A stretch of DNA of 64,000 nucleotides from Helianthus annuus (Eukaryota; Streptophyta; Magnoliopsida; Asterales; Asteraceae), in contig NC_035433.2 in assembly GCF_002127325.2 (NCBI RefSeq), forward strand, positions 85,832,549 through 85,896,548, in the 5' to 3' direction. How positions within the stretch are numbered: position 1 is the stretch's first letter; every line of letters starts with the position of its first letter. The notes beneath the pieces are model-generated. The model did not search any database, was not told the origin of the DNA, and worked only from the letters and a program-made list of their open reading frames with translations. This document shows positions 1 through 10,560 of the stretch, piece by piece. Both the position numbers and the translations under genes were made by a program.

Positions 1-236
1 ATTAGGACAATAATTAGTCAATAAGAAAACCCTAGTTGAGACACCCAAGTAATTCTGCACTAACCCTAAAATTTTTAGAATGATCAGAATCAGGATTAGG
101 GCCCCTAAAACTCGAGGGGGGCAAACCCTAGCTGATAATTATCTAAATTAAAACTTTGCACAGTTCTGATTGGTTAAATTCTTGAGTCACCAAGGCTAGT
201 CCCGAGTCTAGGCAGCCTATGAATTAGACTGCTTAG

Positions 237-275
237 CTTACGGACCGTAAGGGGTCACGCATACGGTCCGTAAGG
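237..275. repeat. Paired dyad upstream of the Gyp-A TATA box
   Basis: Two GC-centred palindromes, CTTACGGACCGTAAG (237-251) and TACGGTCCGTA (262-272), lie about 23 bp apart centre to centre. They end 17-20 bp before the TATA box. The right LTR holds the same pair at 7833-7871 with one G-to-A change in the first dyad. Confidence 0.7.
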
Positions 276-291
276 GAGACCCAAAAATTAC

Positions 292-299
292 TATAAATA
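292..299 (+). promoter_or_regulatory. Gyp-A LTR TATA box
   Basis: TATAAATA sits in the U3 part of the LTR; transcription would be expected to start roughly 25-35 bp downstream. The same sequence occurs at 7888-7895 in the right LTR. Confidence 0.75.
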
Positions 300-1420
300 G
301 CCGACATTGGCACTTAGCTTCTGTTGTTCAAACGTCGCACAGATTCCGTCTGTACGTCGAGTTATAGTTGTTACACTACAATTAAACACACACACGATCA
401 CGAGGTGCTGCCGCAATCAGGGTAATAACTCGATCGCTATTACGATTCAACATCCGATCGATTATAACTATCCAACGGTTATCCGAGTGCTGCTCAAATT
501 AAGCTTGTACTTTGTTATTCATTGTGATTTCAACTTGAATGTTTGAGCGCTGTTCGAATTCGGACTATGCTCTGTCATTCGTTGTGAATCCATTGAATTG
601 TTAAGTATCGCACTTGATAATAGTTGTGAGGGTTTAATCTCGTGAATTGACGTAACTGCTGAATTAGTTACTAATCCCGTTTGTGTGTGCATTGTTATTT
701 AAATTAGGTTAGAAGGCTAATCAGTAAAGCTTATACTCTGCTCGTAAATCTGCAATGTGAGTCATTCTCTTTTTATCAAACTGTTTTACAAAACTCCAGG
801 TTATTTTTAAAGTTATAGTTACAGTGATTAAGTCTATGTAATCACCAAGTTACAGCCGGTATGTGGGGTTTTGTATACATTACTTATTTCCCGTCACACT
901 TGGACAACGAGTTAGCCAAGGGGTGATCTGACCACAGTCACAGACACCATTTGGACAACGAGATAGCCAATGGGTAATCGAGTGACAAATACTGTGGGTA
1001 GTTGGTTTGATATCAGAAACATTGTAATTCCCCTTAATACTGTAGATTATAACAAATGTGTCGTTTTCAGTAAAATGAATGATTCACTCAGTATTTCCCC
1101 GCTGACAAAACCTTTTTCAAACATGTTTCAGGTGATCTGGTATGAGCAAAGAAAAGTGCTGCGGAGCACTCCCAGCTTAGAAAATTGGCTCAATGTAAAT
1201 AAATAAAGGAACATGTTTTGAAAATAAAGATTTCCCTGAGAAATCACATTATTGTAAATTTCGGGAATTTATCCCTAAGTTATGAAACGAGCAGTTTAAA
1301 TTATTAAAAGATCCTGTTTTTAAAAGACTTCCGCTGTCGCCTAAATTAAATACCACGGGATTCCTGTCCCGCGGCTCCTGAAACGGGTCAAACCGGGTCG
1401 GGGGCCGTGACAGGAAAAGG

Positions 1421-1432
1421 TGGTATCAGAGC
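1421..1432 (+). promoter_or_regulatory. Gyp-A primer binding site (initiator-Met tRNA)
   Basis: TGGTATCAGAGC is the usual plant complement of the initiator-Met tRNA 3' end. It lies 8 bp after the LTR and would prime minus-strand cDNA synthesis. Confidence 0.92.
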
Positions 1433-1547
1433 CACTGTTTTAAGCTTACTGATGAAGCTCACTATTTTAATTTAAGTATTTAGGAAAATTTTATTTGTCA
1501 TTCTGTGAATATATGCTTATTAACTGATTAATTATTAAAATTACAGT

Positions 1548-1871
1548 ATGGGTAAACAAAAGATTTCTGCTATCTACCGCAAATTAGATAGTACACCTAA
1601 AGAACAGGGAACCTCTTCCTCCAAATCTTCCGTCAAGTTAGAGGAAGGAATCTTTGTCCGTAAGGCAAATTATGAAAACCCACTTACACCGGAGAAAAGG
1701 AATTTGATTATTAGGAAAGGTCAAGAGAAAAAGAAACCCCAAACCAAGAGAGTGAGGTTTAACCCGGAAATTCAGGAAATTAACAGTAATCCACTAGGGG
1801 AAAATAACTTAGAAGAAAAATGGGCAAATCTGTATCTGCTCGCTACGGTAGCAGAAAATGCAAATCTTTAA
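1548..1871 (+). CDS. Pre-gag ORF 0a, unknown protein
   Basis: 107 codons between the primer site and gag, starting at the ATG at 1548. No known domain is recognised. Residues around 31-55 (EEGIFVRKANYENP, then a Lys/Arg-rich stretch) and the end (LLATVAENANL) resemble the N-terminal half of the pre-gag ORF of Gyp-B at 37501-38361 (EEGIFVFKAQSEEP and ILATTAADPNL). The product would be small and basic in the middle. It may be a separate gene or the front part of a longer ancestral ORF. Function is unknown; nucleic-acid binding is only a guess from the charge. Confidence 0.5.
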   Translation: MGKQKISAIYRKLDSTPKEQGTSSSKSSVKLEEGIFVRKANYENPLTPEKRNLIIRKGQEKKKPQTKRVRFNPEIQEINSNPLGENNLEEKWANLYLLATVAENANL

Positions 1872-2039
1872 AACTCTAAATCTAGAAATAAGTACTTCCC
1901 AGTAAATAAATAAATAAATCTGAGGGTGTTCTGTTTGCTGTTATATTGTACAAATTGGTGTGCAATAAAAAATGTTTATTTGTTAAACTTTGTTCCAAAG
2001 TTTTAACTTTTTGTGCATTTTGCATATATACTACACAAC

Positions 2040-2765
2040 ATGAGTGAGCTATCCGAGGCGTTTCAGAACCTGAACCTCTATCCTGTGCCAATTGAAGTCT
2101 CCCACAACTTCACTGGTTACATTGCTGACATAGAGGAACCTCTGGAATTCCAAGCTCCACCGCTGGAAAAAGCAAAACCTAAAAAGAGGAGAAGATATGT
2201 AGGGTGGCGAAAAGTGCGCAGAAGGAAACTTAGGAGACTCCCTAAAATAGAAAATCCTGTGAGTGTAAGCAAAGAAAAAGAAATAGAAACCGGAGAAAGT
2301 TCTAAACCAGGAGAAATAGGGATAGACCTAAAACAAAAGGGAATAGAAATCGGAGAAAGCTCTAAACAGCCTGAAGAAATCACATTCCAGGACGAAATAG
2401 ACCGCCTACTGGATAATTGTGATGTACTAGAGCCTATCAACGATAATCTCTTCTCTTATCCTGCTACAACCCAATTCCCAATAAACCTAAGACCAGCTAT
2501 TCCAGACCCACTAGTTCACACCCGACCATTAGGCCAAATGGAGGAATGGTGGACCAATGACTGGCAATTCCAAAATATAGTCAATAGTCCCTATAGTTTT
2601 CTCCCACAGTTTGATCCAGAACCTATCCCTAATCCGCCAATGAGCTATGAAAATTTAGCTGAACTACGTCAGTTTGGTGAAGAACTGATAGGCATCGGGA
2701 ATAGGATCCGGGAAATGGGGAAGCAGATCTCTTGGAAGTACGACGAGAGGGAGCGTTGTTACTGA
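2040..2765 (+). CDS. Pre-gag ORF 0b, unknown protein
   Basis: 241 codons from the ATG at 2040, chosen because the Gyp-B homologue also starts with Met-Ser; the frame stays open to an upstream ATG at 2013. The order matches the Gyp-B protein: a GYIADIEEP motif near residue 30, a strongly basic patch (KPKKRRRYVGWRKVRRRKLRR), an acidic and proline-rich middle, and a conserved end (PPMSYENLAELRQFGEEL, then WKYDER). An internal repeat of about 16 residues (around EIETGESSK and EIGESSKQ) is specific to this copy. It stayed open while gag-pol decayed. No known domain is recognised. Confidence 0.6.
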   Translation: MSELSEAFQNLNLYPVPIEVSHNFTGYIADIEEPLEFQAPPLEKAKPKKRRRYVGWRKVRRRKLRRLPKIENPVSVSKEKEIETGESSKPGEIGIDLKQKGIEIGESSKQPEEITFQDEIDRLLDNCDVLEPINDNLFSYPATTQFPINLRPAIPDPLVHTRPLGQMEEWWTNDWQFQNIVNSPYSFLPQFDPEPIPNPPMSYENLAELRQFGEELIGIGNRIREMGKQISWKYDERERCY

Positions 2766-3034
2766 AATTGCCAGTGAACCAAAAGATAGGAGGGGTTTGG
2801 AGAAGTTTGTTTGTATTATAACTAATATAGTAAAACTAACTTTGTAAAATGGGCAATAAAACAATGTAAGATAAAAAAGTGTGTATTGAAGCAGGTATAA
2901 TATATAAAACAAAACAGAAGTCAAGGTATCGACAATTTTGGCTATGCTTGCATGTTATACTGATCTATGTGTTTATCTGTGATTTTGGTATCAATAATTA
3001 GACACTAATAATTCCTATTAATGCTAATTAGCAG

Positions 3035-4184
3035 ATGGAAAACGCTAATAGTGAACCAATTAATGAAGTAAATCAGTCTGAGCAAAATCAGGAAGATCAA
3101 TATATAACTAGACAAGATATTGAGCACTTTATTGCTCAAGGGATAGCCAATGTTATTCCAGAAATTGTGGCTGCTGTTCACAAACCTGTCGAACCACAAC
3201 CATTAATTTTTAGTAAACGTACTCCGGAAGATAACGGCAGTAACAACATAAATGGAGGCGGCAATCATGACGATCATGATCCGCAACAGGCCCCACCCCC
3301 TAAGAAAATGAAAGCTGCAACGCCTGGTTGCACTTACAAAGAATTTCTTGCCTGTAAACCCGCATAATTTGCAGGTAATGAAGGGGCAACTGCAACACTG
3401 CGTTGGTTAGAGAAAACCGAAGCAGTTTTTGCAATAAGTAAATGTGCTGAAGAAGATCAAGTGATGTATGCGTCAAACTTGTTCAAAGAAGGGGCGCTAG
3501 AATGGTGGAACACGGTGCTACAAGCAAAAGGAAGAAGGATGGCCTATGCGATGAATTGGGAAGAATTTAAGAGTCTTGTAGAAAGAAAATTCTGTCCCGA
3601 ATACGAGAAGGAACAAATGGCAAACAAGTTCCTGAGCCATCGTATGATAGGTGTAGACTGTCGAGGATATACTTCGACATTCTTCGAATATGCGAGAGTG
3701 GTACCTTCCCTGGCTTCGCCAGAACCGGTACTTATTTCCCGTTATATTTGGGGATTAATTGGTCCGTAACATCGTTAAAGCTGCGAGACCACGCACGATT
3801 GACGATGCTGTGGAATTAGCTAATACCTTAACCGATTAACTAGTCCGCACCAGAAAGGAAGATCGCAAGAAGGAATTGGCTCAGAAGATTACCCAAGGAT
3901 TTCGCGTGGGTAATAGTAATAATAAGTTCAAAAAGAGGGGAACAGGGCAATCCTCATCACCTCCTTTCTGCAGAAATTGCAAGAAGAAACACTATGGACA
4001 ATGCAATATAATTTGCAACTTTTGCAAGGCAAGAGGACATCGGGAAGAAGACTGTAGAAGAAAAACAAGAATTTGTTATAACTGCAGAGAAACGGGACAT
4101 TTCCAATCTGAATGTCCTGAGTTAGCTAAACCAGCAGACAGTAGAGCTAAAACGACCGAAGGAACTACTAAGAAAAATGCATGA
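3035..4184 (+). pseudogene. gag: Gyp-A gag, broken
   Basis: Structural polyprotein that would package element RNA in virus-like particles. The capsid-like region includes LRWLEKTEAVFA and EWWN (about 3400-3520). Three Cys-His knuckles follow at about 3968-4115: a degenerate CX2CX3HX3C, then CNFCKARGHREEDC and CYNCRETGHFQSEC, both CX2CX4HX4C. Breaks: TAA at 3365, a frameshift of several lost bases near 3766, TAA at 3837, and TGA at 4182 where the Gyp-B copy has Arg. The reading frame runs on into protease, so gag and pol were one polyprotein. Confidence 0.9.
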
Positions 4185-7100
4185 GCATTCCAGCTAACCA
4201 CTCAAGAAGCCGAACTCATTCCAGACGTGATAGCGGGTACGTTCTTAGTGCATAACGTCTATGCAAAAGTATTATTTGATTCTGGTGCAAACCAAAGTTT
4301 CATTAATACTGCATTCTGCCAAGCTCTTAACTTACCTCTAACTACCCTTAGGCAGATCTTTACTGTTGAAACGGCAGATGGAAATTCTGTCAACATAGAC
4401 AAGGTTTTGCAAGAAGGAAAGATAGAATTGTTAGGTCATAAGTTTTCTGCAAACCTGTTACCTATGAAATTAGCCGGATTCGATGTAGTGTTAGGAATGG
4501 ATTGGTTAATAGCCAACCATGCTCGAATCCTGTGTGATAAGAATTCCGTAGAAATCCGTACCCCCACAGGAGAAGTAATTCTAATTTCAGGAAATAGACC
4601 TCGAAAGCCACTGAAATTCATTTCAGTAATGAAATTGGCTAGTTATTCAAGGAAACAAGAAATGGTGTATATGATTTCTGTAATCATCAACACTAAAAAT
4701 AAGGAACTCCAGGACATCCCTATAGTTTCAGAATACCCAGATGTTTTTCCAGAAGAATTACCTGGTTTACCACCGAATAGGGAAGTAGAGTTTAGAATTC
4801 ATCTAATTCCAGGTACTACACCAATAGCTAAAGCACCTTATCGATCAGCACCTACTGAAATGCTAGAATTGAAAAAGCAGTTAGATGAATTACTAAGCAA
4901 AGGATTCATACAACCTAGTTCATCCCCTTGGGGTGCACCAGTGTTGTTTGTGAAAAAGAAAGATGGATCAATGAGGATGTGTATCGATTATAGGGAATTG
5001 AATAAAGTCACAATTAAGAACCGATACCCATTACCTAGGATTGATGATCTTTTTGATCAATTGCAAGGAGCTAGGTATTTCTCTAAGATAGACTTAAGAT
5101 CTGGATATCACTAGCTGAAAGTGCAAGAAGAGGACATACCTAAAACTGCTTTCAGAACTAGGTATGGCCATTATGAGTTTACAGTCATGCCCTTTGGATT
5201 AACAAATGCTCCAGCCGCATTTATGGACATGATGAATAGGATCTGTAAACCATACTTGGATAAATTTGTAATCGTGTTCATTGACGATATACTCATTTAT
5301 TCCAAAAGTCAGGAGGAACATTGTGAGCACTTACATGCACTCTTAACATTGTTAAGAAAGGAAAAGCTTTATGCCAAATTCTCGAAGTGTGAATTCTGGC
5401 TACAAGAAGTGCAATTTTTAGGTCATATGGTGAATCGCGAAGGAATTCACGTAGATCCTTCTAAAATAGAAGCAATCACAAATTGGAAAGTTCCACGAAC
5501 GGCTATGGAAGTTAGAAGTTTTCTAGGATTAGCTGGATATTATAGACGATTTATTAAAGATTTCTCTAAGATAGCTGTACCTTTAACTAAGCTAACCTGT
5601 AGAGCCGTTAAGTTTGAATGGGGATCTAGACAAGAGGAAGCTTTTAGGATTCTAAAGCACAAATTGACAAATGCTCCAATTTTAGCTTTACCTGAAGGAA
5701 CCGAGGATTTTGAAGTATACTGTGATGCTTCAAAAAATTAGGATATGGATGTGTGCTGATGCAACGCAAAAAGGTAATTGCGTATACCTCTAGGCAATTG
5801 AAAAAGCACGAAGAAAATTACACGACTCATGACCTAGAATTAGGAGCCATAATTTTCGCCCTTAAAATTTGGAGACATTATCTGTATGGAAGTAAGTTTA
5901 CTATCTATACGGACCATAAGAGTTTAAGACACATATTTGGGCAAAAAGAGTTAAACATGAGGCAAAGAAGGTGGATGGAAATCCTAAGTGATTACGACTG
6001 TGATATTCAATATCACGAAGGAAAGGCAAACGTAGTCGCAGACGCCTTAAGTCGTAAGTATCATGAAAAGCAAAAGCGAGTCTGTGCTCTTAGGTTAAAT
6101 CTACAATTAGATTTAATGGAACAATTGAAGAAAATTCAGGGAACGGCAATCAAGGACGATGCCGAAGGAATGAAAGGTTACCTAAAGGAATTAGAACAAG
6201 GAAAATATGGAATTTGGAGATTCCACAAGAAACGAATTTGGGTACCAAAACAAGGAGAATTAAGAAATAAGATTTTAGAAGAATCTCATAAATCAAGGTA
6301 TACTGTACATCCAGGGAATAATAAGATGTACCAAGATTTAAGAAATAATTTTTGGTGGATAGGTATGAAAAAGGATATAGCCGAATACGTATCTAAGTGT
6401 CTAACCTGTTCACAAGTTAAAGCCGAACATCAGAAACCTTCAGGACTACTACAACAGTTAGAAATGCCTGTATGGAAATGGGAACTCATAACAATGGATT
6501 TTGTTACTAAGTTACCCAAAACCAGAAAAGGCAATGATGCTATTTGGGTAATTGTGGATCGATTAACCAAATCAGCTCATTTTCTACCAATGAAGGAAAC
6601 CTTTAGCATGGAAAGGTTAGCCAAGTTGTATGTAGATGAAGTAGTATCCTTACATGGAGTCCCACTCTCCATTGTATCGGATAGAGATAGTCGTTTCACT
6701 TCCCGTTTCTGGACAAGTTTCCAGGAGGCAATGGGAACCCGACTTAATTTAAGTACTGCATATCATCCTCAAACAGACGGACAAAGTGAAAGGACGAAAC
6801 AAACCCTGGAAGACATGCTCCGAGCATGTGTAATTGATTTTGGTGGTAATTGGGATAGCCATTTACCATTAATTGAATTCTCCTATAACAATAGTTATCA
6901 TTCGAGCATCGAATCTGCTCCATTCGAAGCACTGTATGGACGCAAGTGCAGAACTCCCGTTTGCTGGGCAGAAATAGGAGAAAGTCAGTTATCAGGTCCA
7001 GAGATTGTACAAGAGACTACAGACAAAATAACTCAAATCAAGGAAAGATTGAAGACAGCTAGAGATCGTCAGAAGAGCTATGCAGACAATCGCCGTAAGC

Positions 7101-7534
7101 CATTAGAATTTCAAGTCGGAGACAAAGTACTTTTGAAAGTATCTCCTTGGAAAGGAGTAGTACGATTTGGTAAGAAAGGAAAACTGAGTCCAAGATATGT
7201 CGGACCATTCCTAGTGATCCAACGAATAGGACCAGTAGCTTATCGTTTACAACTACCAGAAGAATTAGCTGGAGTACATGATGTGTTTCATGTATCCAAT
7301 CTTAAGAAATGTTTATCAGACGAATCCCTGGTAGTACCTCTTCAAGATATAGAGGTAAATGAAAAGCTGAAATTCGTAGAGAAACCCTTACAAATAGAAG
7401 ACCGGAAGATCAAGTTTCTCAAACACAAACGACTAGTACTAGTAAAAGTCAAATGGGAATCCAAGAGAGGACCAGAGTATACTTGGGAACTGGAATCAGA
7501 AATGAAGCGAAAGTACCCTCATCTATTTCAGTAA
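4185..7534 (+). pseudogene. pol: Gyp-A pol (protease, RT, RNase H, integrase), broken
   Basis: Aspartic protease with FDSGAN (about 4278) and GMDWL (about 4495). Reverse transcriptase runs from about 4770 with RMCIDYREL and an intact FIDDILIYS near 5278. RNase H follows, including TDHKSLRH (about 5911). Integrase has an HHCC-type N-terminus (HPGNNKMYQ, then CLTC), core acidic residues in [13 protein letters not shown] and GQSER, a GPF module near 7203 and a chromodomain-like tail. Breaks: CAG-to-TAG at 5112 inside SGYHQLKV and a 2-base insertion near 5735 shifting the frame. From 5753 to the stop the frame is open for 593 codons. Confidence 0.93.
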
Positions 7535-7557
7535 ATCTCGAGGACGAGATTTTTCTT

Positions 7558-7570
7558 AAGGTGAGGAGGA
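7558..7570 (+). promoter_or_regulatory. Gyp-A polypurine tract
   Basis: A purine-rich run (AAGGTGAGGAGGA, one T) abuts the 3' LTR and would prime plus-strand DNA synthesis. Confidence 0.85.
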
Positions 7571-9010
7571 TGTAACAACTGCCACTAAAATCAATAATTA
7601 GGACGATAATTAGTCAATAAGAAAACCCTAATTGAGACACCCAAGTAATTCTGCACTAACCCTAAAATTTTTAGAATGATCAGAATCAGGATTAGGGCCC
7701 CTAAAACTCGAGAGGGGCAAACCCTAGCTGATAATTATCTAAATTAAAACGTTGCACAGTTCTGATTGGTTAAATTCTTGAGTCACCAAAGCTAGTCCCG
7801 AGTCTAGGCAGCCTATGAATTAGACTGCTTAGCTTACGAACCGTAAGGGGTCAGGCATACGGTCCGTAAGGGAGACCCAAAAATTACTATAAATAGCCGA
7901 CATTGGCACTTAGCTTCTGTTGTTCAAACGTCGCACAGATTCCGTCTGTACGTCGAGTTATAGCTGTTACACTACAATTAAACACACACACGATCACGAG
8001 GTGCTGCCGCAATCAGGGTAATAACTCGATCGCTATTACGATTCAACATCCGATCGATTATAACTATCCAACGGTTATCCGAGTGCTGCTCAAATTGAGC
8101 TTGTACTTTGTTATTCATTGTGATTTCAACTTGAATGTTTGAGCGCTGTTCGAATTCGGACTATGCTCTGTCATTCGTTGTGAATCCATTGAATTGTTAA
8201 GTATCGCACTTGATAATAGTTGTGAGGGTTTAATCTCGTGAATTGACGTAACTGCTGAATTAGTTACTAATCTTGTTTGTGTTTGCATTGTTATTTAAAT
8301 TAGGTTAGAAGGCTAATCAGTAAAGCTTATACTCTGCTGGTAAATCTGCAATGTGAGTCATTCTCTTTTTATCAAACTATTTTACAAAACTCCAGGTTAT
8401 TTTTAAAGTTATAGTTACAGTGATTAAGTCTATGTAATCACCAAGTTACAGCCGGTATGTGGGGTTTTGTATACATTACTTATTTCCCGTCACACTTGGA
8501 CAACGAGTTAGCCAAGGGGTGATCTGACCACAGTCACAGACACCATTTGGACAACGAGATAGCCAATGGGTAGTCGAGTGACAAATACTGTGGGTAGTTG
8601 GTTTGATATCAGAAACATTGTAATTCCCCTTAATACTGTAGATTATAACAAATGTGTCGTTTTCAGTAAAATGAATGATTCACTCAGTATTTCCCCGCTG
8701 ACAAAACCTTTTTCAAACATGTTTCAGGTGATCTGGTATGAGCAAAGAAAAGTGCCGCGGAGCACTCCCAGCTTAGAAAAGTGGCTCAATGTAAATAAAT
8801 AAAGGAACATGTTTTGAAAATAAAGATTTCCCTGAGAAATCACATTATTGTAAATTTCGGGAATTTATCCCTAAGTTATGAAACGAGCAGTTTAAATTAT
8901 TAAAAGATCCTGTTTTTAAAAGACTTCCGCTGTCGCCTAAATTAAATACCACGGGATTCCTGTCCCGCGGCTCCTGAAACGGGTCAAACCGGGTCGGGGG
9001 CCGTGTGACA
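7571..9010 (+). repeat. Gyp-A 3' LTR
   Basis: Begins TGTAACAACT and ends GTGTGACA. It is the near-identical partner of 1-1412, with a 2-bp TG insertion next to the end. Confidence 0.95.
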
Positions 9011-9240
9011 GAGACCTTAATGAGTCGAGACCTCATGATGTTAAAAGATGAGTCGAGACTTGACTCGAGATCTCACTCGAGACCTCATAACTGAGTCGAG
9101 ATCTCACTCGAAACCTCATTATTTTAGGTTGTTTGATGTGAATTAAAATTTAGCTCGGGGCTCCGCCCGAACCCCGTGCGGGGGCACGCTGCCCCCCTGC
9201 ACCCCCCAGCGAACTCACGGTTCGATCCGCGCTAACAGGT
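9011..9240 (+). repeat. Cop-1 leader: GAGTCGAGA repeat array and GC-rich block
   Basis: From 9011 to about 9117 the motif GAGTCGAGA or its partner TCTCACTCGAGACCTCA recurs about six times, in both orientations. A GC-rich stretch (9150-9235) follows, with short inverted repeats such as GGGGCTCCGCCC. It has no ORF and is most likely untranslated leader. Confidence 0.55.
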
Positions 9241-9741
9241 GGTTTGCTATTAAATAATTGATTTTTGTAATTACTTAGTTAATTAATCAGATAATGTTTT
9301 ACAAAACCAAAATGGCTTAACTTGAATGAGCTTTTGATGTATTATTTCTGGCCAAAGCTAATTTGATACATCTACTTATCATTCAAGTATTACGAAAGCT
9401 ATGTTAAGTGTGCATCATAAACATGAATGTCTTAATATCTGGCCAAAGCTTATTTAATTCCTTCATAGATGGCATACTTAACGAGTGCATAACTAAAGTG
9501 ATTGTTTCATTTCTGGCCAAAGCTGATTTATCACAACCACTTTGCACACATGCTTAAATGATTACACTTCTGGCCAAAGCTGATTTGTCTTCGTTTAAGT
9601 AGAATTTTAACTAAGTCTATTATTTTGATGTTAGTAATAGACAATATCACAGCTTCATAATGTAAAATGGTCATTATTTATGCCCGCCTTAGTTTAACGT
9701 GCCCTTAGATCACATTAGGACTTCTTCCTTAGTATCATAAC
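9241..9741 (+). repeat. Cop-1 leader with four exact 12-bp repeats
   Basis: TCTGGCCAAAGC occurs exactly four times, near 9347, 9438, 9512 and 9569, usually followed by an AT-rich TGATTT-like tail. The intervals are 91, 74 and 57 bp. The rest is AT-rich noncoding DNA leading to gag. Confidence 0.8.
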
Positions 9742-10560
9742 TTGATCATCTTATTTCCACTATCAGCGCCCAATTGCGGGATTCCACCTTTGACTGGTGA
9801 TAACTTTGCTGCATGGAAGGATGCTCTCATGCTTATACTTGGATTGCTTGATTTTGACTATGCTTTAAGAGAGAATAAGCCAGTGGACCTTACTCCTCAA
9901 AGTACTGCTGCTGAGCAGTTGACTCATGAAAATTGGACTAGGTGTAACCGCATGTCTCTCATGTTCATGAAGCAGTCCATAAGCAATGCAATCAGAGGAG
10001 CCATTCCTGATTCTGAAGATGCTAAAACCTACTTGGCTTCTGTGGAGGCGCAGTTTAAGGGGACGTCTAAAGCACACGCTAGTACCCTTATCCTCAAGCT
10101 GGTGACAACTAAGTATGATGGGAGGAGCGGCATTCGCGAGCACATCATGATGATGAATGACATGGCCAATAAGCTGAAAGGGCTGGAAATGGAAATCAGT
10201 GATGGTTTCCTCGTTCATTTCATCAATACTTCGCTTCCTTCGTCCTTTGAAGCATTCAAGATCAATTACAACACTCAGAAGGACAAATGGACGATGAGTG
10301 AGCTGGTCGCTATGTGCGTACAGGAGGAAGAGCGTATGAGGATGGATTGCACTACTGATGTTGCTAACTTCACCACCTCCAACTCTAAGAAAAGAACAAT
10401 CATCAGAGGAAGGATACTTCAAAAGTCCAAAGTCCTAATCCTAATACAAGTGCACCTTCCAGCTCTAAGAACTCCTTAGGCAGAATCCACTGCAAGTTCT
10501 GTAAAAAGGCAGGACATATGTAGAAGGAATGCCCTGACTTTAAGGAGTGGTTGGCTAAGA
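9742..10560 (+). pseudogene. gag: Cop-1 gag, broken
   Basis: Copia-type gag without an ATG at its visible start; it begins in an open frame near LTGDNFAAWKDALM (about 9787). A UBN2-like helical capsid region includes YLASVEAQFKGTSKAHA and LVTTKYDGRSGIREH. The frame is lost near 10430 and the protein continues in another frame to a single CX2CX4HX4C knuckle, CKFCKKAGHM then stop then KEC (10500-10535), where TAG at 10521 probably replaces CAG. Confidence 0.85.

Larger units (their letters stand above)
1..1412 (+). repeat. Gyp-A 5' LTR (first 26 bp outside window)
   Basis: It matches 7597-9010 almost base for base and ends in GTGACA. The short ORFs inside it (307-546, 970-1206) recur in the other LTR simply because the LTR is duplicated. 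They match no protein I know and are not called as genes. Confidence 0.95.
1..9010 (+). mobile_element. Gyp-A: Ty3/gypsy LTR retrotransposon, coding-disabled
   Basis: A gypsy element in the order LTR, initiator-Met primer site, two pre-gag ORFs, gag, protease, reverse transcriptase, RNase H, integrase, polypurine tract, LTR. Domain order (integrase last) identifies Ty3/gypsy. The long integrase tail with a GPF motif and a degenerate chromodomain-like end ([16 protein letters not shown]) suggests a Tekay/Del-type chromovirus; the clade is an inference. The first 26 bases of the left LTR lie outside the window. About 17 differences separate the LTRs over 1.4 kb by hand count, so the insertion is young, yet gag-pol has at least four nonsense codons and two frameshifts. 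The 5 bases after the right LTR are GAGAC, the predicted target duplication. Confidence 0.95.

Noticed and set aside
307..546. A 79-codon ORF repeated at 7903-8142
   Set aside because: It lies inside the two LTR copies; its repetition reflects LTR duplication, and the protein has no domain or conservation in the related Gyp-E LTR that I can show.
1421..1432. tRNA-like sequences (also at 38493, 56128, 62491)
   Set aside because: They are 12-20 base primer binding sites complementary to tRNA 3' ends, not tRNA genes.
9126..9245. Cop-1 5' LTR end
   Set aside because: No similarity to the 3' LTR end and no initiator-Met complement follows; leader is a better reading.
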